The translations under genes and the position numbers were made by a program. A stretch of 33,594 bases of DNA from Caulobacter sp. D5 (GTDB lineage Bacteria > Pseudomonadota > Alphaproteobacteria > Caulobacterales > Caulobacteraceae). Shown here in pieces: positions 7,926 through 16,455 of this stretch (positions are counted from its first letter, which is position 1; every line of letters begins with the position of its first letter). The stretch is from positions 1 through 33,594 of the forward strand of contig NZ_QHJY01000011.1 of the NCBI RefSeq assembly GCF_003185805.1. Reading direction: 5' to 3'. The notes below the pieces were generated by a model. That model was given only the letters and a program-made list of their open reading frames with translations, ran no database searches and was not told the origin of the DNA.

Positions 7926-8543
7926 TCAGGCCGCCCGCGCCCGTCTGAGCGTCAGGTTGATCCTTCCCCCGCCCGGCACGAGCCGCGAGCTGCCGGGCAG
8001 GATCCGGTCCACGCCGTGGAAGGCCAGGCGCGCGGGGCCCGACAGCCGGCAGACGTCGCCCGAGGCCAGCCGCACCGAGCGGGTCGGGTCCTTGCGCGAG
8101 GTTCCGCCGATGCGGAACACCGCCGTGTCGCCCAGCGAGACCGACAGCACCGGAAAGCGCGGGTCGGCCTCGTCGCGGTCCTGGTGCAGGCCCATGCGGG
8201 CCTCGGGGCCGTAGAGGTTGACCAGGCAGGCGTCGGGTGGGACCTCGGGGTCGCCCAGCCGCGCCCAGAGATCGAGCAGAACCTGGGGGATTTCCGGCCA
8301 GGGCGCGCCGGTGCCGGGATGGCGGTCGGCATAGCGGTAGCCGACCGCGTCGCTGGTCCAGCCCAGGGGGCCGAGGCTGGTCATGGCCACGCTCATCGCC
8401 TTGCCGTAGGGCGTGGCGTAGTGGGCCGGCGGCGCGATCGCGACGGCCGCCAGCACGGCCTCGACCAGCGTCTGCTGGGCGTCCGGCGACAGCAGGCCGG
8501 GCCAGAGATCGAAGCCGGGTACGAGGCTGACGGGGTTCATCAT
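7926..8543 (-). CDS. alkB: AlkB-type alkylation-damage DNA dioxygenase
   Basis: A 205-residue Fe(II)/2-oxoglutarate dioxygenase that oxidatively removes methyl groups from 1-methyladenine and 3-methylcytosine. The iron-binding H-x-D is in MGLHQDRDE and the distal His in RLAFHGVDRI. The 2-oxoglutarate-binding R-x-N-x-T-x-R is in GGGRINLTLRR. The substrate region FNALLLNYYEPG-type loop appears as DACLVNLYGPEARMGLHQD. There are two adjacent ATG codons (8541 and 8538); either may be used and no clear Shine-Dalgarno sequence helps. It converges on dnaA and is divergent from the M1 peptidase across 93 bases. No ada gene is adjacent. Confidence 0.94.
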   Translation of the reverse strand: MMNPVSLVPGFDLWPGLLSPDAQQTLVEAVLAAVAIAPPAHYATPYGKAMSVAMTSLGPLGWTSDAVGYRYADRHPGTGAPWPEIPQVLLDLWARLGDPEVPPDACLVNLYGPEARMGLHQDRDEADPRFPVLSVSLGDTAVFRIGGTSRKDPTRSVRLASGDVCRLSGPARLAFHGVDRILPGSSRLVPGGGRINLTLRRARAA

Positions 8544-8636
8544 TACGCGGAATTAATGCCGCCCAGCGGCCGGATGGGTGTTGGTTTCGCGCCAAGCGGC
8601 CGTTGGCCGCACGATCGTTGCATACCAGGGCCGTAC

Positions 8637-11279
8637 ATGCGTCGTCTTCTGTCCACCGCCGCGGCGGTCGCGTTGCTTTTCGCCTCCGAGGCCGCCCTGG
8701 CGGCGACCGCCAGCGCTCAAGGGACCAAGGGCGCGACGCCCGCCACGGTCACCACCCAGCTGCCGCGCAACGCCCATCCGATCCACTACGACCTCTCGTT
8801 CACGCCCGATGCGGCCAAGATGAGCTTCACCGCCTCGGTGAAGATCGCCGTCGAGGTGACGCAGCCGACCCGCACCCTGACCTTGCAGGCGGCCGACCTG
8901 ACCTTCGCCAAGGCCGCGATCGACGGCAAGCCGGCGGCCATCAAGGTCGATGACGAGGCCCAGACCGTGACCTTCACCCTGGCCGCGCCCCTGGCCAAGG
9001 GCAAGCACCTGCTGAGCGCCGACTACGCCGGCAAGATCTACACCCAGGCCGCGGGCCTGTTCGCCCTCGACTACGACACGGACGAGGGCTCCAAGCGCGC
9101 CCTCTATACCCAGTTCGAGAACTCCGACGCCCGCCGGTTCATCCCCTCGTGGGACGAGCCGTTCCACAAGGCGACGTTCAGCGTCGAGGCGACCATCCCC
9201 ACCGGCCAGATGGCCCTGGGCAACATGCCGGTCGCCAAAAGCGTCGATCTGGGCGGCGGCAAGACGAAGGTGACCTTCGCGACCTCGCCCAAGATGTCGA
9301 CCTACCTGCTGTTCTTCGGCCTGGGCGAGTTCGATCGCGCCAGCATCAAGTCCGCCGGCGTCGACATCGGCGTGGTCACCAAGAAGGGCGACCTGCCCAA
9401 GGCGAAGTTCGCCCTGGAGTCCGCCGGGCCGCTGGTGGCCTGGTACAACGACTATTTCGGCGTCGACTACCCGCTGCCGGTGCTCGACCACATCGCCGCC
9501 CCTGGCCGCAGCCAGTTCTTCAGCGCCATGGAGAACTGGGGGGCGATCTTCTATTTCGAATACGCCCTGCTGATGGATCCGGCGATCTCGACCCAGCGCG
9601 ACGCCCAGAACATCTACACCACCGTCGCCCATGAGACCGCCCACCAGTGGTTCGGCAATCTGGTGACCATGGCCTGGTGGGACGACCTGTGGCTCAACGA
9701 GGGCTTCGCCTCGTGGATGGAGGGCCGGGCCACCGAGAAGTTCCATCCCGAATGGAAGTCGGAACTGGGCGCGGTGGCGGGGCGAGAATACGCCATGAAC
9801 CTCGACGGCCTGTCGTCCACCCACCCAGTGGTGCAGCACGTCGAGACGGTGGAACAGGCCAGCCAAGCCTTCGACGGCATCACCTACCAGAAGGGCGAGG
9901 CGGTGATCCGCATGCTCGAAGGCTATGTCGGCGAAGACGCCTGGCGCAGCGGCGTGCGCGCCTACATCAAGGCCCACGCCTACGGCAACACGGTCAGCGA
10001 CGACCTGTGGAAGGCGGTCGAGGCCTCGGCCGGCAAGCCGATCACCGCTATCGCCCATGACTTCACCCTGCAGCCGGGCGTGCCGCTGATCCGCGTCGAG
10101 GGCGGCGCCTGCCAGGCCGGCAAGCAGGTGCTGACCCTGACCCAGAGCGAGTTCAGCAAGGATTTCCCGGGCAAGACGCCGCTGGCCTGGCGCGTGCCGG
10201 TCAACGCCAAGGCTCTGGACGGCTCGGTCGTCGCCAAGACCGTGGTCGAGGGCGGCAAGGCCAGCCTGACCGTCGAGGGCTGCGGCCCGGTCGTCGTCAA
10301 CGCCGGCCAGAGCGGCTACTACCGCACCCTCTACGCACCGGCCCGCTTCCAGGCCCTGGCGGCCGATTTCGGCAAGCTGCCGGCCATCGACCAGCTGGGC
10401 CTGCTGTCCGACGCCTGGGCCATGGGCACGGCGGGCCAGCAGGGCGCGGCCGACGCCCTGGACCTGATCGCCGCTGCGCCGGCCGACGCCGACCCGCAGG
10501 TGCTGTCCAAGGTCGCCTCCGTGCTGTCGGCCATCGACGGCTACTACCAGGGCCAGCCCGAGCGGGCGGCCTTCCGCAAGCTGGCCGTCGCGCGCCTGGC
10601 GCCGATGCTGGGTCGCGTGGGCTGGACCCCCAAGGCCGGCGAGCCCGATCCGGTGGCCATCCTGCGCGGCGACCTGATCGCCACCCTCGGCGAACTGGGC
10701 GATCCGGCGGTGGTCGCCGAGGCGCAGCGGCGCTTCGCCGCCGACAAGACCGATCCGACCGCCATCCCCGGCCCGCTGCGCAAGGCGATCCTCGGCGTCG
10801 TGGCGGTCAACGCCGACGCGGCGACCTGGGACGCCATCCACGCCCAGGCCGCGGCCGAGAAGACCCCGCTGGTCCGCGCCCAGCTCTACAGCCTGCTGGC
10901 CTCGGCCCGCGACGAGGCCCTGGCCCGCAAGGCGCTGGACCTGGCCCTGACCGCCGAGCCGGGCGAGACCAACGCCTCGAGCATGATCTCGGGCGTGGCC
11001 GGCCGCCATCCGGACCTCGCCTTCGACTTCGCCGCCGCCCACAAGGACGCGGTCAACGACAAGGTCGACAACGGCGCCCGCACCCGTTTCATCCCGAGCC
11101 TCGCCACCGCTTCGGGCAAGCCGGAGACGGCCGCCAGGCTGAAGGCCTGGGCGGCGGCGAACCTGGCCGAAGGCTCGCGCAAGGAGGCCGACAAGGCGAT
11201 CGCGGCCATCGAATATCGGGCCAAGGTGCGGTCCGAACGCCTGCCGGCGATCACCGCCTGGGTCGCCAAGGCCGGCTGA
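8637..11279 (+). CDS. secreted M1-family zinc aminopeptidase
   Basis: An 880-residue M1 (gluzincin) metallopeptidase that trims N-terminal residues. MRRLLSTAAAVALLFASEAALA is a signal peptide, pointing to the periplasm. The zinc site is complete: H332-E-x-x-H336, 18 residues, then E355 (HETAHQW...NEGF). The substrate motif GAMEN appears as SAMENWG (about 296), with Ser for the first Gly. The C-terminal half (about 540 to the end) is the helical ERAP1-like domain. The family segment RRFIPSWDEP lies before the catalytic domain. The ATG at 8637 is chosen because the signal peptide begins there; open frame continues upstream but crosses alkB. It is not the cytosolic PepN of E. coli. A weak hairpin follows the stop. 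Confidence 0.93.
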   Translation: MRRLLSTAAAVALLFASEAALAATASAQGTKGATPATVTTQLPRNAHPIHYDLSFTPDAAKMSFTASVKIAVEVTQPTRTLTLQAADLTFAKAAIDGKPAAIKVDDEAQTVTFTLAAPLAKGKHLLSADYAGKIYTQAAGLFALDYDTDEGSKRALYTQFENSDARRFIPSWDEPFHKATFSVEATIPTGQMALGNMPVAKSVDLGGGKTKVTFATSPKMSTYLLFFGLGEFDRASIKSAGVDIGVVTKKGDLPKAKFALESAGPLVAWYNDYFGVDYPLPVLDHIAAPGRSQFFSAMENWGAIFYFEYALLMDPAISTQRDAQNIYTTVAHETAHQWFGNLVTMAWWDDLWLNEGFASWMEGRATEKFHPEWKSELGAVAGREYAMNLDGLSSTHPVVQHVETVEQASQAFDGITYQKGEAVIRMLEGYVGEDAWRSGVRAYIKAHAYGNTVSDDLWKAVEASAGKPITAIAHDFTLQPGVPLIRVEGGACQAGKQVLTLTQSEFSKDFPGKTPLAWRVPVNAKALDGSVVAKTVVEGGKASLTVEGCGPVVVNAGQSGYYRTLYAPARFQALAADFGKLPAIDQLGLLSDAWAMGTAGQQGAADALDLIAAAPADADPQVLSKVASVLSAIDGYYQGQPERAAFRKLAVARLAPMLGRVGWTPKAGEPDPVAILRGDLIATLGELGDPAVVAEAQRRFAADKTDPTAIPGPLRKAILGVVAVNADAATWDAIHAQAAAEKTPLVRAQLYSLLASARDEALARKALDLALTAEPGETNASSMISGVAGRHPDLAFDFAAAHKDAVNDKVDNGARTRFIPSLATASGKPETAARLKAWAAANLAEGSRKEADKAIAAIEYRAKVRSERLPAITAWVAKAG

Positions 11280-11301
11280 ACGCGCCTTTCGAGGTGTCGC
11301 T

Positions 11302-11334
11302 GCAGCGTCGACAGGCCGACGCTGCGGCCTTCTG
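11302..11334 (+). terminator. hairpin after the M1 aminopeptidase gene
   Basis: A perfect 9-bp stem GCAGCGTCG (11302-11310) / CGACGCTGC (11317-11325) with a 6-base loop, followed by a pyrimidine-rich tail (GGCCTTCTGTCTT) without a clean T run. Probable terminator. Confidence 0.55.
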
Positions 11335-11370
11335 TCTTGCAGATTCCCCTTCTTTCCCTGCGGGAATGGG

Positions 11371-11398
11371 CTTGCGGGTCGCTGCGTATCCCCCATAT
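11371..11398 (+). promoter_or_regulatory. dnaK heat-shock (RpoH) promoter P1
   Basis: CTTG (11371-11374), 17 bases, CCCATAT (11392-11398). This matches the alphaproteobacterial RpoH pattern CTTG-N17/18-CYTATNT at nearly every position. It lies about 180 bases before dnaK. A heat-shock promoter is expected for dnaK. Confidence 0.75.
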
Positions 11399-11415
11399 CG
11401 GGCATCGAAGCGGGG

Positions 11416-11443
11416 TTGACGGGCTCGTCAACTTCGATTGAAC
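11416..11443 (+). promoter_or_regulatory. dnaK housekeeping promoter P2
   Basis: TTGACGG (11416-11422, exact to TTGACGS), 13 bases, GATTGAAC (11436-11443, 6 of 8 to GCTANAWC). Tandem to the heat-shock promoter, it would supply basal dnaK expression. Two promoters are reported for the C. crescentus dnaKJ operon. The rest of the 301-base gap down to dnaK shows no gene. Confidence 0.65.
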
Positions 11444-11580
11444 CCTCTCCTTTCGCCCGTTCGCGGGCGGCAGGATTTTGGATCAACGCGACCAACGGGG
11501 ACGGACCGAGAAAAACCGGGGCGCTTTCATGAGGCCCTTGTCACCGCCGTCCGCCATTCGAGGAGCTGCAGGCACCACAC

Positions 11581-13485
<1,905 letters not shown>

Positions 13486-13495
13486 CCAAGGGTCG

Positions 13496-13536
13496 CGGGG
13501 AACCCGGGCGCGAACGTCTTGCGCCGGGGTTCCCCG
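13496..13536 (+). terminator. long dyad after dnaK
   Basis: CGGGGAACCCGGGCGC (13496-13511) pairs with GCGCCGGGGTTCCCCG (13521-13536), a 16-position stem with one mismatch and a 9-base loop. There is no T run, so it may be an attenuator or an mRNA 3'-end stabiliser rather than a complete stop. Such a hairpin could lower dnaJ expression relative to dnaK. The bases from 13537 to 13686 show nothing further. Confidence 0.55.
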
Positions 13537-13686
13537 TCCCCCACCTCATTCGGGTGTCAGTAGCGATCAGGCCGATGTCGAAAGCTCTTCCATCGCCGCG
13601 CTCACCAGGGGCGCACAGCGCGTCCCGTCGTTGCAATCGCAAGGTTGCGTCGATAGGTTCCCCTAATCTTATGGTTGGGGGATATC

Positions 13687-14136
13687 ATGAAGCGTCTCGT
13701 CGTCCTGCTGCTGGGACTGATGCTGCTCGCGCCGACGGCGGCGAGCGCCGCGCGCTTCGGCAAGCGGGAGGAGGTCCAGCGGATCGCGCCGGTCTCCTTC
13801 CCCGGTCCGAGCGGCGAACGCCTCTATCTGGGCAACAAGATCACCACCTTCTGGCTGGGCGGCGGGCTCTATCTGAAGGACGACGGCTACGTTTTGGGCG
13901 TGGCCGGGGACGACAAGGCCTACTACGCCCTGACGCCGGAAAAGATCGACGTCGCCCAGAAGGCCGGGCTTCTGCCCGACCCGCTTCCCGCCTATCAGAT
14001 CCATCCCATTCAATATCTGCTTGGCTATTCGTTCTGGCTCGTTCTGGTCGTCGTCATCGCCTGGAGCCTGATCCAGGCGGCCTGGCAGAAATCCCGAGCC
14101 GTGACGCGGCGAAAGCCTGGAACAGCGTTAACCTGA
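13687..14136 (+). CDS. small membrane-anchored periplasmic protein of unknown function
   Basis: A 149-residue protein I do not recognise. It has a signal peptide ([21 protein letters not shown]), a soluble domain of about 90 residues beginning [19 protein letters not shown], and one transmembrane segment near the C-terminus ([20 protein letters not shown]) followed by a short basic tail. The predicted topology is a periplasmic domain tethered from its C-terminus. The ATG at 13687 is chosen because GGGGGA lies at 13677-13682 and the signal peptide starts there; an in-frame TTG at 13675 is less likely. It sits between dnaK and dnaJ on the same strand and codon use is like its neighbours. Confidence 0.75.
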   Translation: MKRLVVLLLGLMLLAPTAASAARFGKREEVQRIAPVSFPGPSGERLYLGNKITTFWLGGGLYLKDDGYVLGVAGDDKAYYALTPEKIDVAQKAGLLPDPLPAYQIHPIQYLLGYSFWLVLVVVIAWSLIQAAWQKSRAVTRRKPGTALT

Positions 14137-14179
14137 CGCGGAGCGGCCGAGCCGTTCTCCGCGGCGAGATGTAAGGCCG

Positions 14180-15331
14180 ATGCGCGACTATTACGAAATC
14201 CTCGGCGTGAACCGGACCTGCGACGACGCGGGCCTGAAGTCCGCCTTCCGCAAGCTGGCGATGCAGCACCACCCCGACCGCAACGGCGGTTGCGAGGACG
14301 CCAGCGGGCGGTTCAAGGAGATCAACGAGGCCTATTCGGTTCTCTCCGATCCGCAGAAGCGCGCGGCCTACGACCGCTTCGGCCACGCCGGGGTCAACGG
14401 CCCGCAGGGCGGTCCCGGCGGCGGCCAGGGCTTCGACGCCGGCGACATCTTCGGCGATGTGTTCGGTGACGTCTTCGGCGAGATGTTCGGCGGCGGCCGT
14501 CGCCAGTCCAACGGCCCGCAACGCGGCCAGGACCTGCGCTACGACCTGGAGATCAGCCTGGAGCAGGCCTATGCCGGCGCCGAGGTCGAGATCACCGTCC
14601 CGGCGGCCATGACCTGCGAGGTCTGCGACGGCTCGGGCGCCAAGCCGGGCACCAGCCCCACCGTCTGCGGCTCGTGCGGGGGCGCTGGCCGCGTGCGCGC
14701 CACGCAAGGCTTCTTCTCGGTCGAACGCGCCTGCCCCCGCTGCGGCGGCTCGGGCCGCCTGGTGCTCGACCCCTGCGCCGGCTGCCATGGCCACGGTCAG
14801 GTCCGCAAGGAACGCATCCTGTCGGTGCGCATCCCGGCCGGCGTCGACGACGGCGCCCGCATCCGCCTGGCGGGCGAGGGCGACGCAGGGCAACGCGGCG
14901 GCCCGCGCGGCGACCTCTACCTCTTCCTGTCGGTGACCCCGCACGAGCTGTTCGAGCGCGACGGCCTGGATCTGCTCTGCACCGTGCCGGTGCCTATGAC
15001 CGTGGCCGCCCTGGGCGGCGAGATCGAAGCTCCGTGCCTGAAGGGCGGCGAGACCTGCGACGGCACCTGCCGCGTCAGCGTCAAGGTTCCCGAAGGCGCC
15101 CAGACCGGCAAGACCGTCCGCCTCAAGGGCAAGGGCATGCCGTCGCTGCGCAACCGCCAGCGCGGCGACCTGGTGGTCGAGCTGTTCGTCGAAACCCCGA
15201 CCCACCTGTCGGCGCGCCAGAAGGAACTCCTCAAGGAGCTGGCCGGCCTGTGCGACGACAAGCAGAACCCCAAGTCGGCCAACTTCGTCGGCAAGGCCAA
15301 GCGCTTCTGGGAAGAAGTGACGGGGAGCTGA
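14180..15331 (+). CDS. dnaJ: co-chaperone DnaJ (type I Hsp40)
   Basis: A 383-residue J-protein that delivers substrates to DnaK and stimulates its ATPase. The J domain has H31-P-D33 (QHHPDRN). A Gly/Phe-rich region follows ([30 protein letters not shown]). The zinc domain carries four C-x-x-C-x-G-x-G repeats: [24 protein letters not shown] and CAGCHGHG. The C-terminal substrate domains then follow. The stretch [17 protein letters not shown] has extra cysteines not usual in E. coli DnaJ. AAGG at 14174-14177 precedes the ATG. No promoter is obvious just upstream, so it probably shares transcripts from dnaK. Confidence 0.98.
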   Translation: MRDYYEILGVNRTCDDAGLKSAFRKLAMQHHPDRNGGCEDASGRFKEINEAYSVLSDPQKRAAYDRFGHAGVNGPQGGPGGGQGFDAGDIFGDVFGDVFGEMFGGGRRQSNGPQRGQDLRYDLEISLEQAYAGAEVEITVPAAMTCEVCDGSGAKPGTSPTVCGSCGGAGRVRATQGFFSVERACPRCGGSGRLVLDPCAGCHGHGQVRKERILSVRIPAGVDDGARIRLAGEGDAGQRGGPRGDLYLFLSVTPHELFERDGLDLLCTVPVPMTVAALGGEIEAPCLKGGETCDGTCRVSVKVPEGAQTGKTVRLKGKGMPSLRNRQRGDLVVELFVETPTHLSARQKELLKELAGLCDDKQNPKSANFVGKAKRFWEEVTGS

Positions 15332-15344
15332 GCGGCTTTGCGAT

Positions 15345-16061
15345 TTAGGCGCTTGGCCAAAGCGCGGCGATGAAGCGGCAGGCGTTTTCCAGATCGTTCA
15401 TGCGTCGCGTATTGGCGTCGGGTGCTTGGAAAAGTTCGCGGTGCTGAATGTCGATCGACATACAGAGCCTATTCGAGACCGGAAGGTCGGCTGGCAAATT
15501 CTGATTGACGTGAAGTCGGGCAAGGGTGGCGACATATAGTCCCATTTCGCGTCGTCTGGATCTCGCTGCATCGGTGTCGGCGTCGTCCTGAGTGAGCCGA
15601 AGAATGGCGGCCCCGGAATGCTCTGCGCCGCGAATTGGCATTCGAACCAGAAGGTCAGCTCGCACCGAAACTTCGACACCGCCCAGTTGGAGCTTCGGCT
15701 GAGCAGCTGGTGCGGACCTGAAGGTGAACTGAGCTAGTTGGTTGGCCATGGCTTGAAGCGAATGCAGCACTTCGATCGAATTGCGGGCGTCGTCTTGCCT
15801 GAGAACGGATTCCGAGTTGTCGGCTGATCGTTGCTGAAACATTTGCTCTGCGGCCACAAGGGGATTCACGCGTCGCAAGTCATCTGCTAGAAACGCACAT
15901 ACAACTGGCCGCACGTCCCGATAGCGGATGATCGGCGGTATTTGCGGTAGCTTCGAGCGACGTACAATTCCAAGCCTTGCGGTGTCCGACGACACCATAA
16001 ACAAGGCTAAATCATTTGCTGAAATTCTCGGATGTGCGCGTTCACTGGGAGCTAGTGCCAT
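15345..16061 (-). CDS. uncharacterised protein, accessory segment (leftward gene)
   Basis: A protein of 238 residues if started at the ATG at 16059-16061; an in-frame upstream start at 16130 would give 261. The inner start is preferred because AAGGA lies about 9 bases upstream on the minus strand and the extra residues look like read-through of the divergent gene. I do not recognise the family. It is soluble, Arg-rich near the N-terminus (SSDTARLGIVRRSKLPQIPPIIRYRDV). A middle region looks helical, followed by strand-like GVEVSVRADLLVRMP and GAAILRLTQDD. The C-terminus is RRMNDLENACRFIAALWPSA. GC content is visibly lower than in dnaJ and mutS, suggesting transfer. It ends 13 bases from the dnaJ stop. 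Confidence 0.65.
   Translation of the reverse strand: MALAPSERAHPRISANDLALFMVSSDTARLGIVRRSKLPQIPPIIRYRDVRPVVCAFLADDLRRVNPLVAAEQMFQQRSADNSESVLRQDDARNSIEVLHSLQAMANQLAQFTFRSAPAAQPKLQLGGVEVSVRADLLVRMPIRGAEHSGAAILRLTQDDADTDAARSRRREMGLYVATLARLHVNQNLPADLPVSNRLCMSIDIQHRELFQAPDANTRRMNDLENACRFIAALWPSA
15986..16013 (+). promoter_or_regulatory. possible promoter for the rightward gene at 16060
   Basis: GCTAAATC (16006-16013) matches the Caulobacter -10 consensus GCTANAWC exactly. CCGACGA sits 13 bases before it (15986-15992) and matches only 4 of 7 of the -35. It lies inside the 5' end of the leftward coding region. Confidence 0.35.
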
Positions 16062-16302
16062 GGATGGAATCCTTGCGTCCACAGACCTTGGAAACGGATG
16101 CAGTATCCATATAGCCACGCTTGCGCGCAATACGGTAGCTGGCGCGGGTTGCGACCACTTAGGGTTTGATGGCTATTTTGTTTTCGAGACCAGTGACGCT
16201 CCTGCTTCCAAGGGCATCACTATTCTTGGAAAAGCTTCCTCTTTCGAGGCTGCGCTGCGTCTGATCGATCTCTGGACGACTCGACCTTCAATCGCTGCCT
16301 AG
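16060..16302 (+). CDS. small uncharacterised protein, accessory segment (rightward gene)
   Basis: A compact 80-residue protein, divergent from the gene at 15345-16061. GGGAG lies 8 bases before its ATG. The protein reads as real: an alternating polar/hydrophobic start (GNGCSIHIATLARNTV), then GFDGYFVFETSD, then GITILGKASSFEAALRLIDLW, an amphipathic helix. No signal peptide or membrane segment is present. I do not recognise it. Its start codon overlaps that of the leftward gene by two bases within a CCATGG palindrome. Lower GC than the flanking chromosome. A longer form starting at 15928 is possible but would run fully antisense to the other gene. The 153 bases after it, to mutS, show no further gene. 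Confidence 0.5.
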   Translation: MDGILASTDLGNGCSIHIATLARNTVAGAGCDHLGFDGYFVFETSDAPASKGITILGKASSFEAALRLIDLWTTRPSIAA

Positions 16303-16455
16303 GTTCGTTACGACGCTCGTGTCCTTGCAGTGGGTAAGCCCCGCTTACATGCTGCCGAACGACAAGGTCGACCACTCGAAAAAGTACCCAGTACAAAACA
16401 TGAACTCGCTACATCGCGCTTCTGCGAAGCAGCGTCAAACGTTAAGTCTGGCGGG

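Noticed and set aside
15928-16059. N-terminal extension of the rightward 80-residue protein from ATG 15928
   Set aside because: It would be wholly antisense to the leftward gene's 5' coding region, whereas ATG 16060 has a good ribosome site and the clean part of the protein begins there.
16330-16455. N-terminal extension of MutS from 16330
   Set aside because: The added residues are unlike MutS, come from the lower-GC segment, and the family N-terminus begins at ATG 16456.
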